Shown one piece after another: positions 11,670 through 24,469 of a DNA stretch of 64,000 nt; the stretch's first letter is position 1, and each line of letters begins with the position of its first letter. The position numbers and the translations under genes are program-made. The DNA is from Corticium candelabrum (taxonomy: Eukaryota; Porifera; Homoscleromorpha; Homosclerophorida; Plakinidae). The notes under the pieces are model-generated. The model worked only from the letters and a program-made list of their open reading frames with translations. It searched no databases and was not told the origin of the DNA. The stretch is taken from the NCBI RefSeq assembly GCF_963422355.1, contig NC_085102.1, positions 2,318,376-2,382,375 of the forward strand. The letters are read 5' to 3'.

Positions 11670-12990
11670 CTCTCGGGGAATACTAAAACCAATGAAAGAA
11701 GAAGTGTAGATCACCCGGGGATCATCTGGGTGGTCGTTAGAAGACATCGAGTCTGACAGAGGCGGTGCATATATACAGTAGTAGTAGGTAGGATTTTTAA
11801 AGTGCTTAATCAATTAATAATAATAACGGCTGTTGGCAACCATAAAAGCAGTATAATCGACGTAGGCTGTTACTCCAGGTTCGCAATGCACTCCTCGCAG
11901 TTCAAGGCTGGCAGTGCAGCGTAACAACAAGGGCGCCGAGGGTATCGTGAACATGCCGACGCAAACCGCGACTTTTAGCGTCGCCGTCCTGTTGATACAA
12001 TCCAAGCCGCACCGAGAAGAGACTGGGCTATGTTTTTTGTGTCGTATCCATTTCATAATTATTGATGCAGTTTCCTTAATCGTCGACAGCAAAGTTCCCT
12101 CCACTAATTAAAGCAGCAGTATACTAATAGTAGCTACATAAAACCTTTGACGTCAATAACTGGAAATAATAAGTTACAACTCACTCTTGTCATATGCAAT
12201 ATTATTACATTTTTACTCTTATCAATAATAATTTTAAACGGCTATTTCTTAAGCCTAATGTCTTATTGATTTGAGGGAAACAATAAATGCGGACAAACAC
12301 TTTCAAATTTTTATTGTTAAATATAGAAATGACAAAATAGGTAGCTACGTCCGGTGTATCAATCAGGCAGAAGTTTGGTCTGGTTTAGAAATTCATTTCA
12401 ACACATTTTTGAAAACTCGATATTTAACGCTTTAAAACGAGTTGATTTAACACCTATTTAAATCTTCATCACACATTCGCTTGGCCACTCATGAATGCTA
12501 AGCTCGGCCTATAGAAAAGGAACCTGTGTAGGTCAGTTATATCTTCAAAGTAAACTACGCGCAAACTAAACAGATGTGAAAGGCGAAGAGGGATTCTTTA
12601 TTTTACGCATTAAATGAAATCTCTAAATTTAACGAAAGTATCTATAGGATGCTAGAATCCGTTTTCTTTCAGCAGACTTGTTCTTTTCTTATGTCAGAAA
12701 TTGAGGCCACGCCGCAACAAAATTAAACAGAAAGTAGTGTCAGCCTTCATTCTTTTGATCTATACGAAGTGAAACAGGAACAGTATTTAGTATGAAGAAT
12801 TTTAGATAGTTCGATCTCTTCCACTTCCAGAAATATGGCGAACACGTCTCTTGCTGTTCCTTGCCGTCACTTGGCAGCCAGACCCGACAAGGCTGTGACG
12901 TTCAAACTGCGGCTAGGTTGAGTGTTGCAGGTGCAGAATTTGTTTTAGTGAACCCATAGGCAATCATGCAGACGGTGTATCCAAAACACA
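11670..12990. other. Non-genic; inner end of the left arm and start of the spacer
   Basis: Up to about 12205 it mirrors 15944-16478. Beyond that no partner is found. The small open frames at 11814-12111 are not preserved as protein in the mirrored copy. No gene is seen. Confidence 0.6.
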
Positions 12991-14880
12991 ATCCCCGACT
13001 AAGACCTAAACAACGCCTACTTAGCTAGATTGAAATTGATCCATGGTAACGCATGGGGTGGCTAAGGCTTTAGCCAGCAGGGCAGTAGCATCCAGTGCTG
13101 CCGCATGGCCGGATCGAAAAAAATTTGTCAGCAGCGGTCTATTATCGGTCACAAATATAAATCTTCGTCCGTAGAGGAAATGATGAAACCGTTTGAGAGC
13201 AACCACTATGGCAAGTGCCTCTGTCTGATCTGGCTGTAGCTACGCTGAGTAGCAGTCAGACTCTTTGATACATTTGATATTGGACGCTCACTATTGTCAG
13301 GGTATCGGTGAAACGAAACCGCTCCAATTCCGACTTCTGATGCACCACACGATATTCCCAATGGTAAATCTGGATTAAAGTGTACCAGTACCGTATCCAC
13401 GGTAAGCGTGTCCTTACTTGGTCAAAAGCAGCTTGCTCTTCAGTGCCCCATTTCCATGTAGTTCCTCTCTTGGTTAGCTGGTGTAATGGTTCCAGAGTCT
13501 TAGACAAATCCGGCAGAAATTTGTTGTAAAAATGCACTGAACCTAAGAAAGACTGTAACTTCTGCACATTAGTAGGTGCAGGCATGGTCTTTTACACCTT
13601 CCGCTTTGTGTCCATTTGCAATTCCTCTGTGTGATAATTAGTGTCCCAAGTACTCAACATATGGCTGGGCGAATGAGCACTTTCCAGACGGCATTTGAGT
13701 CCGTTATCGTTGAGACGTTTAGCACACTTTGCAGATTTCTGATATAATTCTGAGGTGAAGAGCCAATTACTAAGATGTCATCCAAGTATACTGCCACACC
13801 TGTCAGATCACGTGTTAACTGATCCATCATTCCTTGGAAGTAACCGGCCGCGGAACCAATCCCGAATGGCAGCCGTAGTTGGAATAGTACTGCTTGGTGA
13901 GTACTTAGCGCTAACCTCCTTTGAGATTCAGGTCCTAGACGAATCTGATTGTGTGCGGCCGCAAGGTCAATTGTAGTAAAATAACATCCACCGAATAGGC
14001 GTTGCGTCAGTTGTTCCGAAGATGACAGTGAGTGTCTGTGTTTCTCCAGTTGTGGGTTGACCGTATTGGCATAATCTCCACAGACGCGTAACTAACTGTG
14101 CATGCCTTTCCTTGACTTGGTGATGCGTTCTTCCTGATAGGTACCACCGGAGTCCCATAATGATTGAATTGAACTTTTCTCCAGAATCCTTTCCTGATTC
14201 CGGCTTCATAAGCTTGAGCAAGGTCTTCCTATATGCCAAAGGTACCGATCTAGGGTTTCGAAAAACAGGTTCCGCCTCGGGCTTGAACATGATTTCCACC
14301 CCTATGTCCTTTAGTGTGCCTAACTCTGGCTTGGATACGTCTGCGAACTCTTCACAAAGTTGTCTGCACTCTTTCTGCAGTTCTCTGTCAGATTTGAGGT
14401 TACCAAACACTGTACATGTATTGACAATTATGGCAGCTGATGAATTACTCCTGTTGAGAAGAGCATCTACCAAAATTCCAAGTTCTTGGATCCCGTTTCT
14501 ACCTAGTAAGTTAAGATTTGTCAGTTCAGTCACCTAAAATGCAGTGCTTTCGTTTGAAAAGAAGGAAAATTGTGTTGTGTCACCTGAGAGTTTAGCGTAA
14601 CACATCCTTTCACTGGCAATTTGGGCTGACTCGCTGATTCAAAATGTCGATGCTTTTCAGTCAAATGTGACTGACCGAGATCCTCCATGTATTGCTTGCT
14701 ACCCAGAAAATTGTCACCAGCACCTGTATCCACTTCAAAATCGAAAGTACGAGCTCCATTCAGCTTAATGGGTAGCTGAATTTCAGGTACCCTGTTCCGT
14801 TCTCCTTTGAATATTACTCGGATCGTCTTGACTTCAGGCACTTTTCTTTCAGGTTTGATAGCTTTCTTTTTTTCGACATG
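12990..14880 (-). mobile_element. Degenerate Ty3/gypsy pol fragment
   Basis: On the - strand it shows, in order, an aspartic protease with a VDTGA active site (about 14740), a reverse-transcriptase N-terminal part (about 14530-13970), the YLDD catalytic motif (13777-13788), the connection domain (about 13585-13440) and an RNase H segment containing a VTDNRPL motif (about 13140). Frames are broken by several stops and shifts. No gag, integrase or LTRs are recognised, so both ends are lost. It occupies the spacer of the inverted duplication and has no copy in either arm, so it inserted after the duplication or lies at the join. Confidence 0.85.
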
Positions 14881-15124
14881 CAGCCTCTAGCCGTCGCTGC
14901 GCCACTAGTGGTTGCAGCAACGCTTCTATCAGTGGCTCCGTTGCCATGCTTCAACACGGTAAATAACTATACTTTACCTTCTCGGTGCTACACTGTCGCT
15001 GATTTCTGGCGGATCCTGCCGACTACGCCAATTCTCTGTTGTGTTCTTTATTAAGAAGATCCGTCAGAATCGCGCGGGTACAGCCGTAGATGCACGGGCG
15101 AGACACGATTTACAATGTTGATTC

Positions 15125-15943
<819 letters not shown>

Positions 15944-16477
15944 ATAGTATTGCATGTGACAAGAGTGAGTTTGTACCCTATTATTTCCAGTTATTGACGT
16001 CAAAGGTTTTATATAGCTAATACTAGTAACTACTGCTCTAATTAACGGAGGAAACTTTGCTGTGATGATTAGAGATACTGCATCTATAGTTAACTAAAAA
16101 TGCAATGGCTACGAGCCCAAAAGAACATTGCTCAGTTTGTTTTAGGTGCCGCTCGGATTCTATCAACGGTACGGCGCCGCTAAAAGTCGCGGTTTGCGTC
16201 GGCATGTTCGCGATACCCGCAGCGCCCTTGTTGTTACGCGGCACTGCCAGCATTGAACTGAGAGGTGTGCATCGCGAACAAAGTGTACGTCGATTATTCT
16301 GCTTTTAGGGTTGCCATCAGCCGTTGTCATTATTAATTAATTAATTAAGCAGTCTACTATATACGCACCGTCTCCGGCAGGCTCGAGGTCTACAGATCAC
16401 CCAGATGACCCTAAGGTGATCTATACACTTTTGTATTGGTACAGTTTTTCTTTCATTGGCTTTAGTATTCCCCAAGA

Positions 16478-16666
16478 GGGAATGCAGTAAATCAGAGGTA
16501 GTGCAATACTGGGACAATGCGCGGGTAAGGCGCAGCAAGCTGCCATCCCTGTCTCAAGTTCCAAAGATTGAGCTAATCTTGGAGTCGAGCTATGTCCGCG
16601 TCTCAGAGATTAAACCGAGAAGAACAGATATTACACTTGATCTTAGCCAAAAGGCCGAGAAGCGAT
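16478..16666 (-). ncRNA. U2: U2 spliceosomal snRNA, variant copy 2
   Basis: It is the mirror copy of the U2 gene at 11480. The 5' end is intact through ATCGCTTCTCGGCC, but the branch-site recognition stretch reads GTGTAATATCTG: the universally conserved GTAGTA has become GTAATA. Other differences lie in the second stem region and in the terminal stem-loop, where 'ctctgatttactgcattccc' replaces 'ttctgggttcagtgcatccc'. The upstream region is as well conserved as in copy 1, so it may be transcribed. The altered pairing with a UACUAAC-type branch site means it is either a decaying copy or a variant U2. Confidence 0.88.
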
Positions 16667-16746
16667 AACCAACCGTGGGAGGTGCGCTCACCTCAATGGG
16701 GTGTGATGAACTGACACTTGTGGGTGATGAAGTGATCGCTCTCGAT
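16667..16746 (-). promoter_or_regulatory. Upstream control region of U2 copy 2
   Basis: It is the mirror of 11400-11479, with the same two conserved blocks: 'acccacaagtgtcagttc' 45-70 bases before the start and 'gcacctcccacggttggtt' abutting it. Conservation here is much better than in the flanking arm sequence. Confidence 0.5.
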
Positions 16747-19080
16747 CGATTTGACTAGTTAGCCCTTACACTATCGGTTATTTCTGCAGTGCTGCATTGT
16801 ATCAAACACAATGTTATGTTCTATACAAGTCAACATCAATTACTAAGTAAATTACTAATTGACTTTGCAGCTCCATTTCCTTCATCTAGCACATCTCAGC
16901 GACTGTCCAAGTTTTGAAGAAACTGAGAAAAGAGATATTACGATCATATGCATGACCTTACCAATCGCGCGCTAGGTGCCAATTTTGAATTTAAAATTAT
17001 TTAACTTTAAAGTTATTAATATTATGTTTTGGAACAATCAGATGTTTAGCATCCTATCAGCAAGCTGCTGATGTGGTGCATGTGTTCTTGATGGTCACCG
17101 CCATGCCACTGATGGAATTAGATGACATCTTTCTAACTATGCAGTGTATATCTATAGTATTGTCTAAATAAGAAATTATTTATTTATAAATCTGTATTGT
17201 TGAAAATTCAGTAATCACGTTTGGCATCAATACCATATACAGCAACCCATTATTTGATCGTAGAAAGTAACTGCTACAATCAAAATTAGTTTTTTTACAG
17301 CACTGATAGCAATATACTAAAAGCTTTATTCAATAATTTATTTTATCTGGCGAACGGTCCGTTGACAATGACGTTCAGAGCTTTCCTGGTGGTCATTTAA
17401 ATCCACTAGGCGTGCTGTGCGGATGTTCGCGGTTACCATAATACCTGCAATCTATATCAAATTGGCTAGTCATTGATCAACGTGTGGACTACACGGAAAC
17501 ATGTACCCGGCTGGGCTCACCTGCCGGTTGGTGGGCGCCCAGATGGGGGTAAAGACCCCACTTGCCCATTATGGAGGGGCATAGCGACACATATATTTAC
17601 GGTATTAAAATTGAACTATTAATTTAAATTAACAGATCTAAAACTTGTTAAAAAGTGGCCTAGTTTCCATATACTCCTTAAAACAACATCAAAGCATTGT
17701 TACATTGTATGACTGGATTGTTATTAACAGTATGGTCTTCTATTTTTGAATGCAGTTGGAACTATGAAAAGGACATAAACTTTTTTTAAAAACGGACAAA
17801 CCTAGCAACTCTCTCTTTTAATTAAATCGAGAGACAAAATCAATGGGAAAACAACAGTAGCTAGAAATCGCAATAGACGCAAACGCAAAGTAACTTGACT
17901 TGATATCCTGACTCGCACGTGGGATAGTCGTCGACAGAGGCGTAAGAAAGCCATTAAGGTTTGACGACGTCCAACTTCAATAAGCGGTAACGGCATCTAG
18001 ATTAATTCAATGAATCGAGCGTCTGTCGACCGCGTGTCGCACAGGCACATTCCGCTTCCGTATACTAAACTAATTAGGCAACTGAAACCATAGCAAACGC
18101 TGTCAGCGTACATACGCTTGTCCCCATCAGCCATTTTGTAGTTTTATTGAAGAGCGTTTGCGTATGCGTAGCCTTGTGTACCCAGGACGCGTGCGCGCAA
18201 GATTTGGTCTATTGAGTTTCTAGTTTTCGTCCACTTGTAGCTCGTTTTCACAGTTGTGGCAGGGGTTTAGAGTGTCATAGGCTAGCCCGGGCTTTGTAAG
18301 CGTGGTCATAAAAATTGTGGGCTGTAAATACGAGTGAGGACCAAAGCTGTTTATCTAGTATATATCCTCCCTTTTCCAGTCTAGACCTGCCACTGATTCT
18401 ACCTTATCAGTCAATTAGAATCAAATAATAGTAAACGCGTCCATAAAAGTGGGCGTGTCCCGTAGCATTGTCCAGCCCACTTCTCACAATCTTTATGGTA
18501 ATTAATTGTCAAGTTCCAGTACGTGTTCAGCAGCTGTTTCGTTTCAATGATGCCAGTAGCTGAGGGTTTAGCACTTAATGCTTTTTCATTAACACCGGCG
18601 ATAATACTGTATTAAATTGTCTCTCCATCCCTTACCACAGACGCACTAAAGTAAACCTAGAGCATCGCTTATCGAGTTACTTACCTAGATCTCGTGATGT
18701 TGCATTGGTCTTCAATATTGTAATCTGTCTTAATTGATATTGTATTATAACGGTAGATAAACCTTATCACTTATCAATAGTCAATTTTATCCTATCAAAG
18801 TTATAACAGTTGCATGACCCGAGAAATAGAAACATTGCGAAACATCTATTTCTACTGATCACTTTCTGTAACAGAGTGTCGATATGTGTCCATTACTAGA
18901 CACCGAATTGAGATATACAAGCATTCAAGTTTCATAAAAATTTGTCACATTCTATATTGATATCAAAGCTTTACCTTCTTATATAAACGGAGGCTGACTA
19001 AATTTTTATTGCCCGTCATTTCTCATCTGCGAAAAACCTCTATAGACAAGAGATACACAACTTGAAATCTCAACATATCT
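16747..19080. other. Non-genic part of the right arm
   Basis: No gene is supported. It contains arm-matching patches and, at about 18250-18490, a copy of the repeat seen at 1-290. The stretch just before the kinase start (18960-19207) should hold its promoter and 5' leader. 'tatataaa' near 18980 is a possible TATA element. Confidence 0.55.
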
Positions 19081-19207
19081 CTATTTCAGATTGATCCAGT
19101 GAAGACACCGTACAGATATCGGAATACCCACAAAGCAGGGACATTTCTCAACTTGTACGGGAACATCCGATCGCCTCTAGAATCGACATCAAGTTTGCGT
19201 GTTCAAA

Positions 19208-22200
19208 ATGTCAAGAAATTGCCGTGCCAAGAATGTATCTAAACGAATCACAACCATGTCAGCTCTTATCATTATGATCAGCATATGTGTATTGGTGCAG
19301 CAAGTCCAAAGCTTAAAGAAACGAAGCAAAGGATCCTACGATAAAGAGTTAACAGCGATGGCATCTGCTGAAAATGAGTTTAATAACGATTTTTTCTATA
19401 GAAGTGATATTAATACCAGAGGATGGCAAATTTTCGACAGATGGAAAATAAATGAACCTCAAGGAAACATATACGGAAAGTCCACTTACAGCGTCAAGAT
19501 CGGAAACCGAAAGAGGCAGCATTTACTGATTTCAGGAGCAGGTGACATCGATTCACCTTTAGGACACTACACGGGTGATAGTGCAAACTGGTTGTACACC
19601 GTAGACACCAACTCGTGGCAGAACGTGGATAATGGGGATTTCCCTCCATTACACTCTTCTCCTTTCACGATTCAACTTTGCTCCAAGATTATTGCCTTGA
19701 AAGTCGACCGTCACTTTCAAACATTCTCTAACTCTAGCAAAGCGTGGATATTTGATACAGACTTGCTTAGCTGGCAGGCAACGCAAGTAGAAGGTCGTCC
19801 TCCTTGGTCTAGAGATCTTGAAATCGCTCACGATGAGTTTCCAGAGATGATCTATGATGTTGATGTGGTTGCTGTTTTTCAATCACAAACTAATTGCCAA
19901 TGCAATCAGTCTGCTCTCGTTTTAAGCTTGTTCTCTTCTGGCATCGCTATGCACGAAGTGCGATGCGTGAATCGAAAAGGCATTGAAAGCCTCAAGTGGA
20001 TTCACATCAATTCTAACATCCAACAATTTTTCGGTTTTCGGATCGTGTTATCTGCCTCTCATTCAGGAACTATCGCTCTATATGTTCCACATAAACAAAC
20101 TTTGTGGAAGTTTGAAAACAAAACATGGAAAAGTGTAATTGCAGTTCCAAATGGTTTGCGAGACATTTCCCTATCAAAAAAATTTGTCTGTACATTTGCA
20201 ACGAACGACAGTCGTTTTATCGTTTTCAACATTTACGATAAGATAGTACTAAATTTCGATTTGATACGTAATAAGTATATTATTGAAAACATTGTAGGGA
20301 ACATTCCTGATGAAGCATGTGAGGTAGTGTCTAGCATTGTTGATGATCAAGATACAATCATTGTCTTTACACACAAACTTTGTTCTCTGAAAATAAGAGT
20401 TTGGAAATTTATGCACGAACGTAAAGTTTGGATGTGGGAAAAGCTGCCAAGTCCTGAACTTGCACCATCTTCTTCAGAAGTATCAACTTATACTCTCAAT
20501 AGCAACTCTTTCACGTTTGCTAAAATATCCATTAATGTCATTGATCCCCGTTCATGGAAGGTATTTACATGGAAGTTAAATCTAACAACAATGCAGTGGT
20601 CGAAAAAACATGTCTACAATTCTCTTTCTGACAAAGATACGGGACACCATCACCTATATGAACCTAGCGTGTGGATCGACAGCTGCTGTTTTGTCGCACT
20701 TTCCAACAAAATCAACAAAACAGTCATAGACGTGTGGATCTATAATGCTACTGACAACACATTGAGACCATTGACACCAACATCTTCAATAAATTCTCGC
20801 CACTCAATGTCAATAGTTGCTATCAATAAAACTACTGCCATCCTATTTGGTGGAAGGAATTCTAGTGGCTTCTTTAAAACTACTTTTAATGAAACATGGA
20901 TAATGCACTTTCAACCTGTGTTTAAGTGGAGACAAGCTACTGGAGACATAGGTCATTCTCTTCGACCTAGCGCACGCTTTGATCACGCAGCAGTCATAAT
21001 GCAGTCCAAAATGTATGTATTTGGCGGACAGAGTGCTTCTGGGGATTGTCTAGATGATCTCTGGGTGTTTGATGTTAACACAGAGAGATGGTCAGAACTG
21101 ATCGCTGACATTAAAGGACCTAATGTCTCAAACGGTTGGCTATGCGAATATTCTGCTGCCTCAACACCAGGGCAGCTAATAATCACTGTAAAGCAGCACA
21201 AACAACTGGAAGAGATATGGAAGTGTTTGAGAAAACATAGTTGCTCCCCAGGCTACCGACTCGAAACATGGATGTTCATTGTATCTGTTAAAATGTGGCA
21301 TCTTATTGGCACTCTGAAGCTGACTAATTATTTACCTCCCCTGGAGAGAAGACCGTTATTAAAATCTTTCTATTGGAAGGGATTTCTTATCACCTTTGAC
21401 CAAAACCAAATAGGCATCAAATATTTAGCAGTCAGATGTCCAGCTGGATTTACCTCCTCCAACATATCAGGCCAACAGTGTGATTTTTGCAGAAAAGGAT
21501 ATTACAGAGAAACGATATTTTCTGATCCAGACTGCATTCCGTGTCCAAGAGGCCTAACGACTGCTAAAATTGGAGCTAGCAAAATTGAAGAGTGCACGTT
21601 ATGTAACAAAAATCGTTGCAGATATGGCTATTGTGTACCTTATTTCAGCGAAGGAAGAATGCAACCTACCTGTCAATGTTACGTCGGTTTCACCGGTTCT
21701 GCATGCCAATATCCTACCTACTGGCTAATAGGAGCAGCAATTATTCTATTTGTAGCGGTTACTTCCGCTGGTATAACAGCTTATATCTTAGTGCTAAACA
21801 GAAAAAATAAAAGCGAACGTGCGTTGCGAAGTGAAGTCAACGCTTTGACCAATGCATGGCAGATAGAAGAAGACGAAGTAATGTCGGAAAAACGAATTGG
21901 ATCTGGAGCATCTGGATATGTTTACAAAGCTTTCTACAGAAATATCACTGTAGCTGTAAAGAAAATGGTGGCTGTCGATTTTCCCAAGTCTATAGAAGAC
22001 TTCGAAACGGAGATAATGTTTATGAGAACTGTAAGACACAAGAACATCGTTCTCTTTATTGGTGCAGGAAAGTCACAACCAGGAGACGTTCCTTTTCTTG
22101 TCATGGAATATATGGAAAGAGGATCTCTACGAAATGTACTATATGATTTATCGATTGATATCGACTATGAGCGTAAGCTATCATTTGCCATGGATTCAGC

Positions 22201-22792
22201 AAGAGGTATGTATTTTCTTCACACATTGGAACCGCCTCGAATACATCGAGATCTGAAAAGCGATAATCTTCTGGTAAGCAAAGACTGGATTGTTAAAGTG
22301 GCTGATTTCGGTTTAGGGAGAACTGTTAACGTTAACGTTAAAGGAAACGATAAACAACAGATTAGACGGCAGAATCGCTCTAATCCCGAACATATTTCTC
22401 TACTTCCCAAAAGAGAAGGTTTATCTTTTGCAGGTGTTGGAACTGCGAGATGGCGAGCACCAGAATTGACTCTTCGAGAGCCATATGATACCGCAGTGGA
22501 CGTTTACAGGTATTGTAGCTTAAAGGATAAGCAGCTAATTACATTGGCATTTTGTATTTGCAGTTTCGGAATCGTGTTGTGGGAAATATGGACAAGACGG
22601 CTTCCATTCGATCAATACAGCTTCGATTATGAAGTGACCGACGCCATCATTGCAAACGAGAGACCTGTAATTCCTCGAGATTGTCCGCAGCCATTAGTAA
22701 TGATTATAAATGACTGTTGGTTACCCAAACCATCAGACAGACTTTCGTTTGGTCAGGTTATTTCACAACTTCAGGTTCTAGAGAACATGTAG
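19208..22792 (+). CDS. Kelch-like receptor TKL kinase (intact)
   Basis: A predicted single-pass membrane kinase of 1176 aa after removal of the 54-bp intron at 22510-22563. I chose the ATG at 19208; the three in-frame codons before it lack an ATG. Residues about 17-38 look like a signal peptide. The ectodomain (about 40-735) carries Kelch-like repeats, clearest at about 575-640 (ARFDHAAV, KMYVFGG, LDDLWVFDV). A Cys-rich stalk with CPAGF and CP.G..T motifs plus an EGF-like CQCYVGFTGSACQ follows (about 740-835), then a membrane helix (about 838-862). The kinase has a glycine loop GSGASGYV (about 898), VAVKK (about 917), VRHKNIVLFIGAG, HRDLKSDN (about 1013), DFGLGR (about 1032) and WRAPE. All catalytic residues are present. 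The sequence type is tyrosine-kinase-like (TKL). It is probably a cell-surface sensor; the ligand is unknown. Three broken relatives lie upstream. Confidence 0.93.
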   Translation: MSRNCRAKNVSKRITTMSALIIMISICVLVQQVQSLKKRSKGSYDKELTAMASAENEFNNDFFYRSDINTRGWQIFDRWKINEPQGNIYGKSTYSVKIGNRKRQHLLISGAGDIDSPLGHYTGDSANWLYTVDTNSWQNVDNGDFPPLHSSPFTIQLCSKIIALKVDRHFQTFSNSSKAWIFDTDLLSWQATQVEGRPPWSRDLEIAHDEFPEMIYDVDVVAVFQSQTNCQCNQSALVLSLFSSGIAMHEVRCVNRKGIESLKWIHINSNIQQFFGFRIVLSASHSGTIALYVPHKQTLWKFENKTWKSVIAVPNGLRDISLSKKFVCTFATNDSRFIVFNIYDKIVLNFDLIRNKYIIENIVGNIPDEACEVVSSIVDDQDTIIVFTHKLCSLKIRVWKFMHERKVWMWEKLPSPELAPSSSEVSTYTLNSNSFTFAKISINVIDPRSWKVFTWKLNLTTMQWSKKHVYNSLSDKDTGHHHLYEPSVWIDSCCFVALSNKINKTVIDVWIYNATDNTLRPLTPTSSINSRHSMSIVAINKTTAILFGGRNSSGFFKTTFNETWIMHFQPVFKWRQATGDIGHSLRPSARFDHAAVIMQSKMYVFGGQSASGDCLDDLWVFDVNTERWSELIADIKGPNVSNGWLCEYSAASTPGQLIITVKQHKQLEEIWKCLRKHSCSPGYRLETWMFIVSVKMWHLIGTLKLTNYLPPLERRPLLKSFYWKGFLITFDQNQIGIKYLAVRCPAGFTSSNISGQQCDFCRKGYYRETIFSDPDCIPCPRGLTTAKIGASKIEECTLCNKNRCRYGYCVPYFSEGRMQPTCQCYVGFTGSACQYPTYWLIGAAIILFVAVTSAGITAYILVLNRKNKSERALRSEVNALTNAWQIEEDEVMSEKRIGSGASGYVYKAFYRNITVAVKKMVAVDFPKSIEDFETEIMFMRTVRHKNIVLFIGAGKSQPGDVPFLVMEYMERGSLRNVLYDLSIDIDYERKLSFAMDSARGMYFLHTLEPPRIHRDLKSDNLLVSKDWIVKVADFGLGRTVNVNVKGNDKQQIRRQNRSNPEHISLLPKREGLSFAGVGTARWRAPELTLREPYDTAVDVYRYCSLKDKQLITLAFCICSFGIVLWEIWTRRLPFDQYSFDYEVTDAIIANERPVIPRDCPQPLVMIINDCWLPKPSDRLSFGQVISQLQVLENM
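22510..22563 (+). other. 54-bp in-frame intron in the kinase gene
   Basis: It begins GTATTGTAGC and ends TTTGTATTTGCAG. Removal joins GTTTACAG to TTTCGG and gives DVYSFG, the expected kinase subdomain IX sequence. The intron is a multiple of three and has no stop in frame, so an unspliced transcript still encodes a full protein with 18 extra residues. Confidence 0.9.
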
Positions 22793-22817
22793 GTTACAAT
22801 GATGCAAGTAGGAGCAG

Positions 22818-22823
22818 AATAAA
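22818..22823 (+). terminator. Candidate polyadenylation signal of the kinase gene
   Basis: AATAAA lies 26 bases after the stop codon. No downstream GU-rich check was possible, and other AATAAA-like sites occur near 23255. Confidence 0.4.
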
Positions 22824-24469
22824 TTTAGCAGCTAGTATTCAACTACATGAAAGTGGTGTAGATCTTACTGTATCATTGAAAACTGCAATACGTTTAATTG
22901 ATTGGTATTTGGATATGGTTATACAAACATGGTAACATGGCACTCTTGGCTATGGTGGCACAATTTGCTATTTAACAAAAAATTGCAAAACATAAAAATG
23001 TCAACTGTTGATCTATGAAACAATTTGTTTGGACGCGATACAACGCTATTCCGCATCAACCATATGATAAAAATAGGCTACGTATGTCCAACAAGAAAAC
23101 GTGGCAAAATCTTTGCTAACCGTAGATATAAAAATTTACAATTTTTGTAAACATGACAAATTTACATATGTTATCATCTATGCTTTACCAAAATAATATA
23201 TTAGCATACCATTAATGCTAAAATATCTGAAAAAAATTGTTGAATGTTTTAAATAATAAATGTGTTCATCTAAAAACGGTCATGTGTAGGATTGACTAAT
23301 TACTAACCAGGCATTAAGCGACATGCCATCAGATGATATACAGTAGGTGATGCAAAGTAAATTATATTATCAACTGGTGTAACACCTCATATATTAAATT
23401 GCTATAACAAGAAAATGTAACTGAATGGCGTGAACATCTTACAATTTGATGTGGACCGTCAGGTCAAAACGGAAATCGATATATAGCTAGTCTAGATGCA
23501 AGAATCTAAAACTAAAAAATCTAAAACTGCAAAGAACGTAATCGACAAAGCAAACGTCCAGTATTCCCGCACTTTCCCAGTGAATGAAACTGCGGAAGTG
23601 TTTGTTTCTAGTTTATATGACGTCACCTCGGGCTGTGCATTCCCAGCTATACAATTACTCTACTTCATTGCTTCAGCCTTCTCAGGTGATTAACCGCACT
23701 TCTGCTAAAAGGTAGGTATTAAAACTAAAGGTAAATAAACATAAACTAAGCTAACTATACAACGAAATGATTGTTGCCAATGGCTTAGAAGACTTGCCTG
23801 CCACTCCTATACAAATAGGTGAATCAATCAATGAAAGATTTAATCCTTTTTTCTTGACGATGAAAACTCAGATTCTAATACTTTTCTTGACGATGAAAAC
23901 TCATATTGTAAGTGTTATTTCTTTCCAAATTATAGTAAAATAACACGAAGCTTTTGATTAGTATATATCGATAATTAACTTATTTAAAAAGTGACTTATT
24001 CATATTAATTAATGATATTATCTATAATGACTGATTTGATACAACTTGAGCCATACACGAATACTCATTTGACAATAAAATTTAAGTGCTCTACAAAACG
24101 TAACATTTAGAAGCAATGAACAGCACTGATGACAAACCGTTAAAACTCCAGTTTTTAGTACCAAAGTAATAGTACACTAACCAATTGAAATGGATAATCT
24201 CATAATGCTCTCTTCTTTGATATCACAGTCTAATTCTTTTGACATTGAATTCTAACAATTCTTTCAGTTGCATTGAATTTATCAATTTATCGATAATTAT
24301 TATTATCTGTTTATCGCTGAAACACTTACGTAACACGTGCAAGTAGCCAAATAATTATAGCATTTGGATTGAAACAGCAATTTTGATATGGACGATGTTG
24401 CGTATTAATTAATTGGCAGTTTGACACTTTCTTACAGAAAGTGCTTCAAAGACATTACTTTTTTGCAGA
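22824..24469. other. Non-genic stretch 3' of the kinase
   Basis: No gene is seen. 23620-23850 mirrors 7680-7850. A short tandem, 'cttttcttgacgatgaaaac', occurs twice near 23850-23900. Confidence 0.6.

Larger units (their letters stand above)
6490..12205. repeat. Left arm of a large imperfect inverted duplication
   Basis: Read in reverse complement, this arm is collinear with 15944-26110. Anchors (left / right) are 6490-6650 / 25930-26110, 6690-6915 / 25550-25900, 6940-7260 / 24470-24800, 7680-7850 / 23620-23850, 7860-9170 / 19080-20130, 9230-9420 / 18800-19020, 9820-10150 / 17860-18250, 10640-10770 / 17030-17160, U2 11480-11669 / 16478-16666, and 11790-12205 / 15944-16350. The left arm is shorter mainly because it lacks the part equivalent to 20130-23620, which is most of the kinase gene, and the block equivalent to 24800-25550. 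Orientation and order are consistent throughout. Confidence 0.85.

Noticed and set aside
13755..14537. + strand open frames at 13755-13976 and 14160-14537
   Set aside because: They are antisense shadows of the gypsy protease and reverse transcriptase on the - strand.
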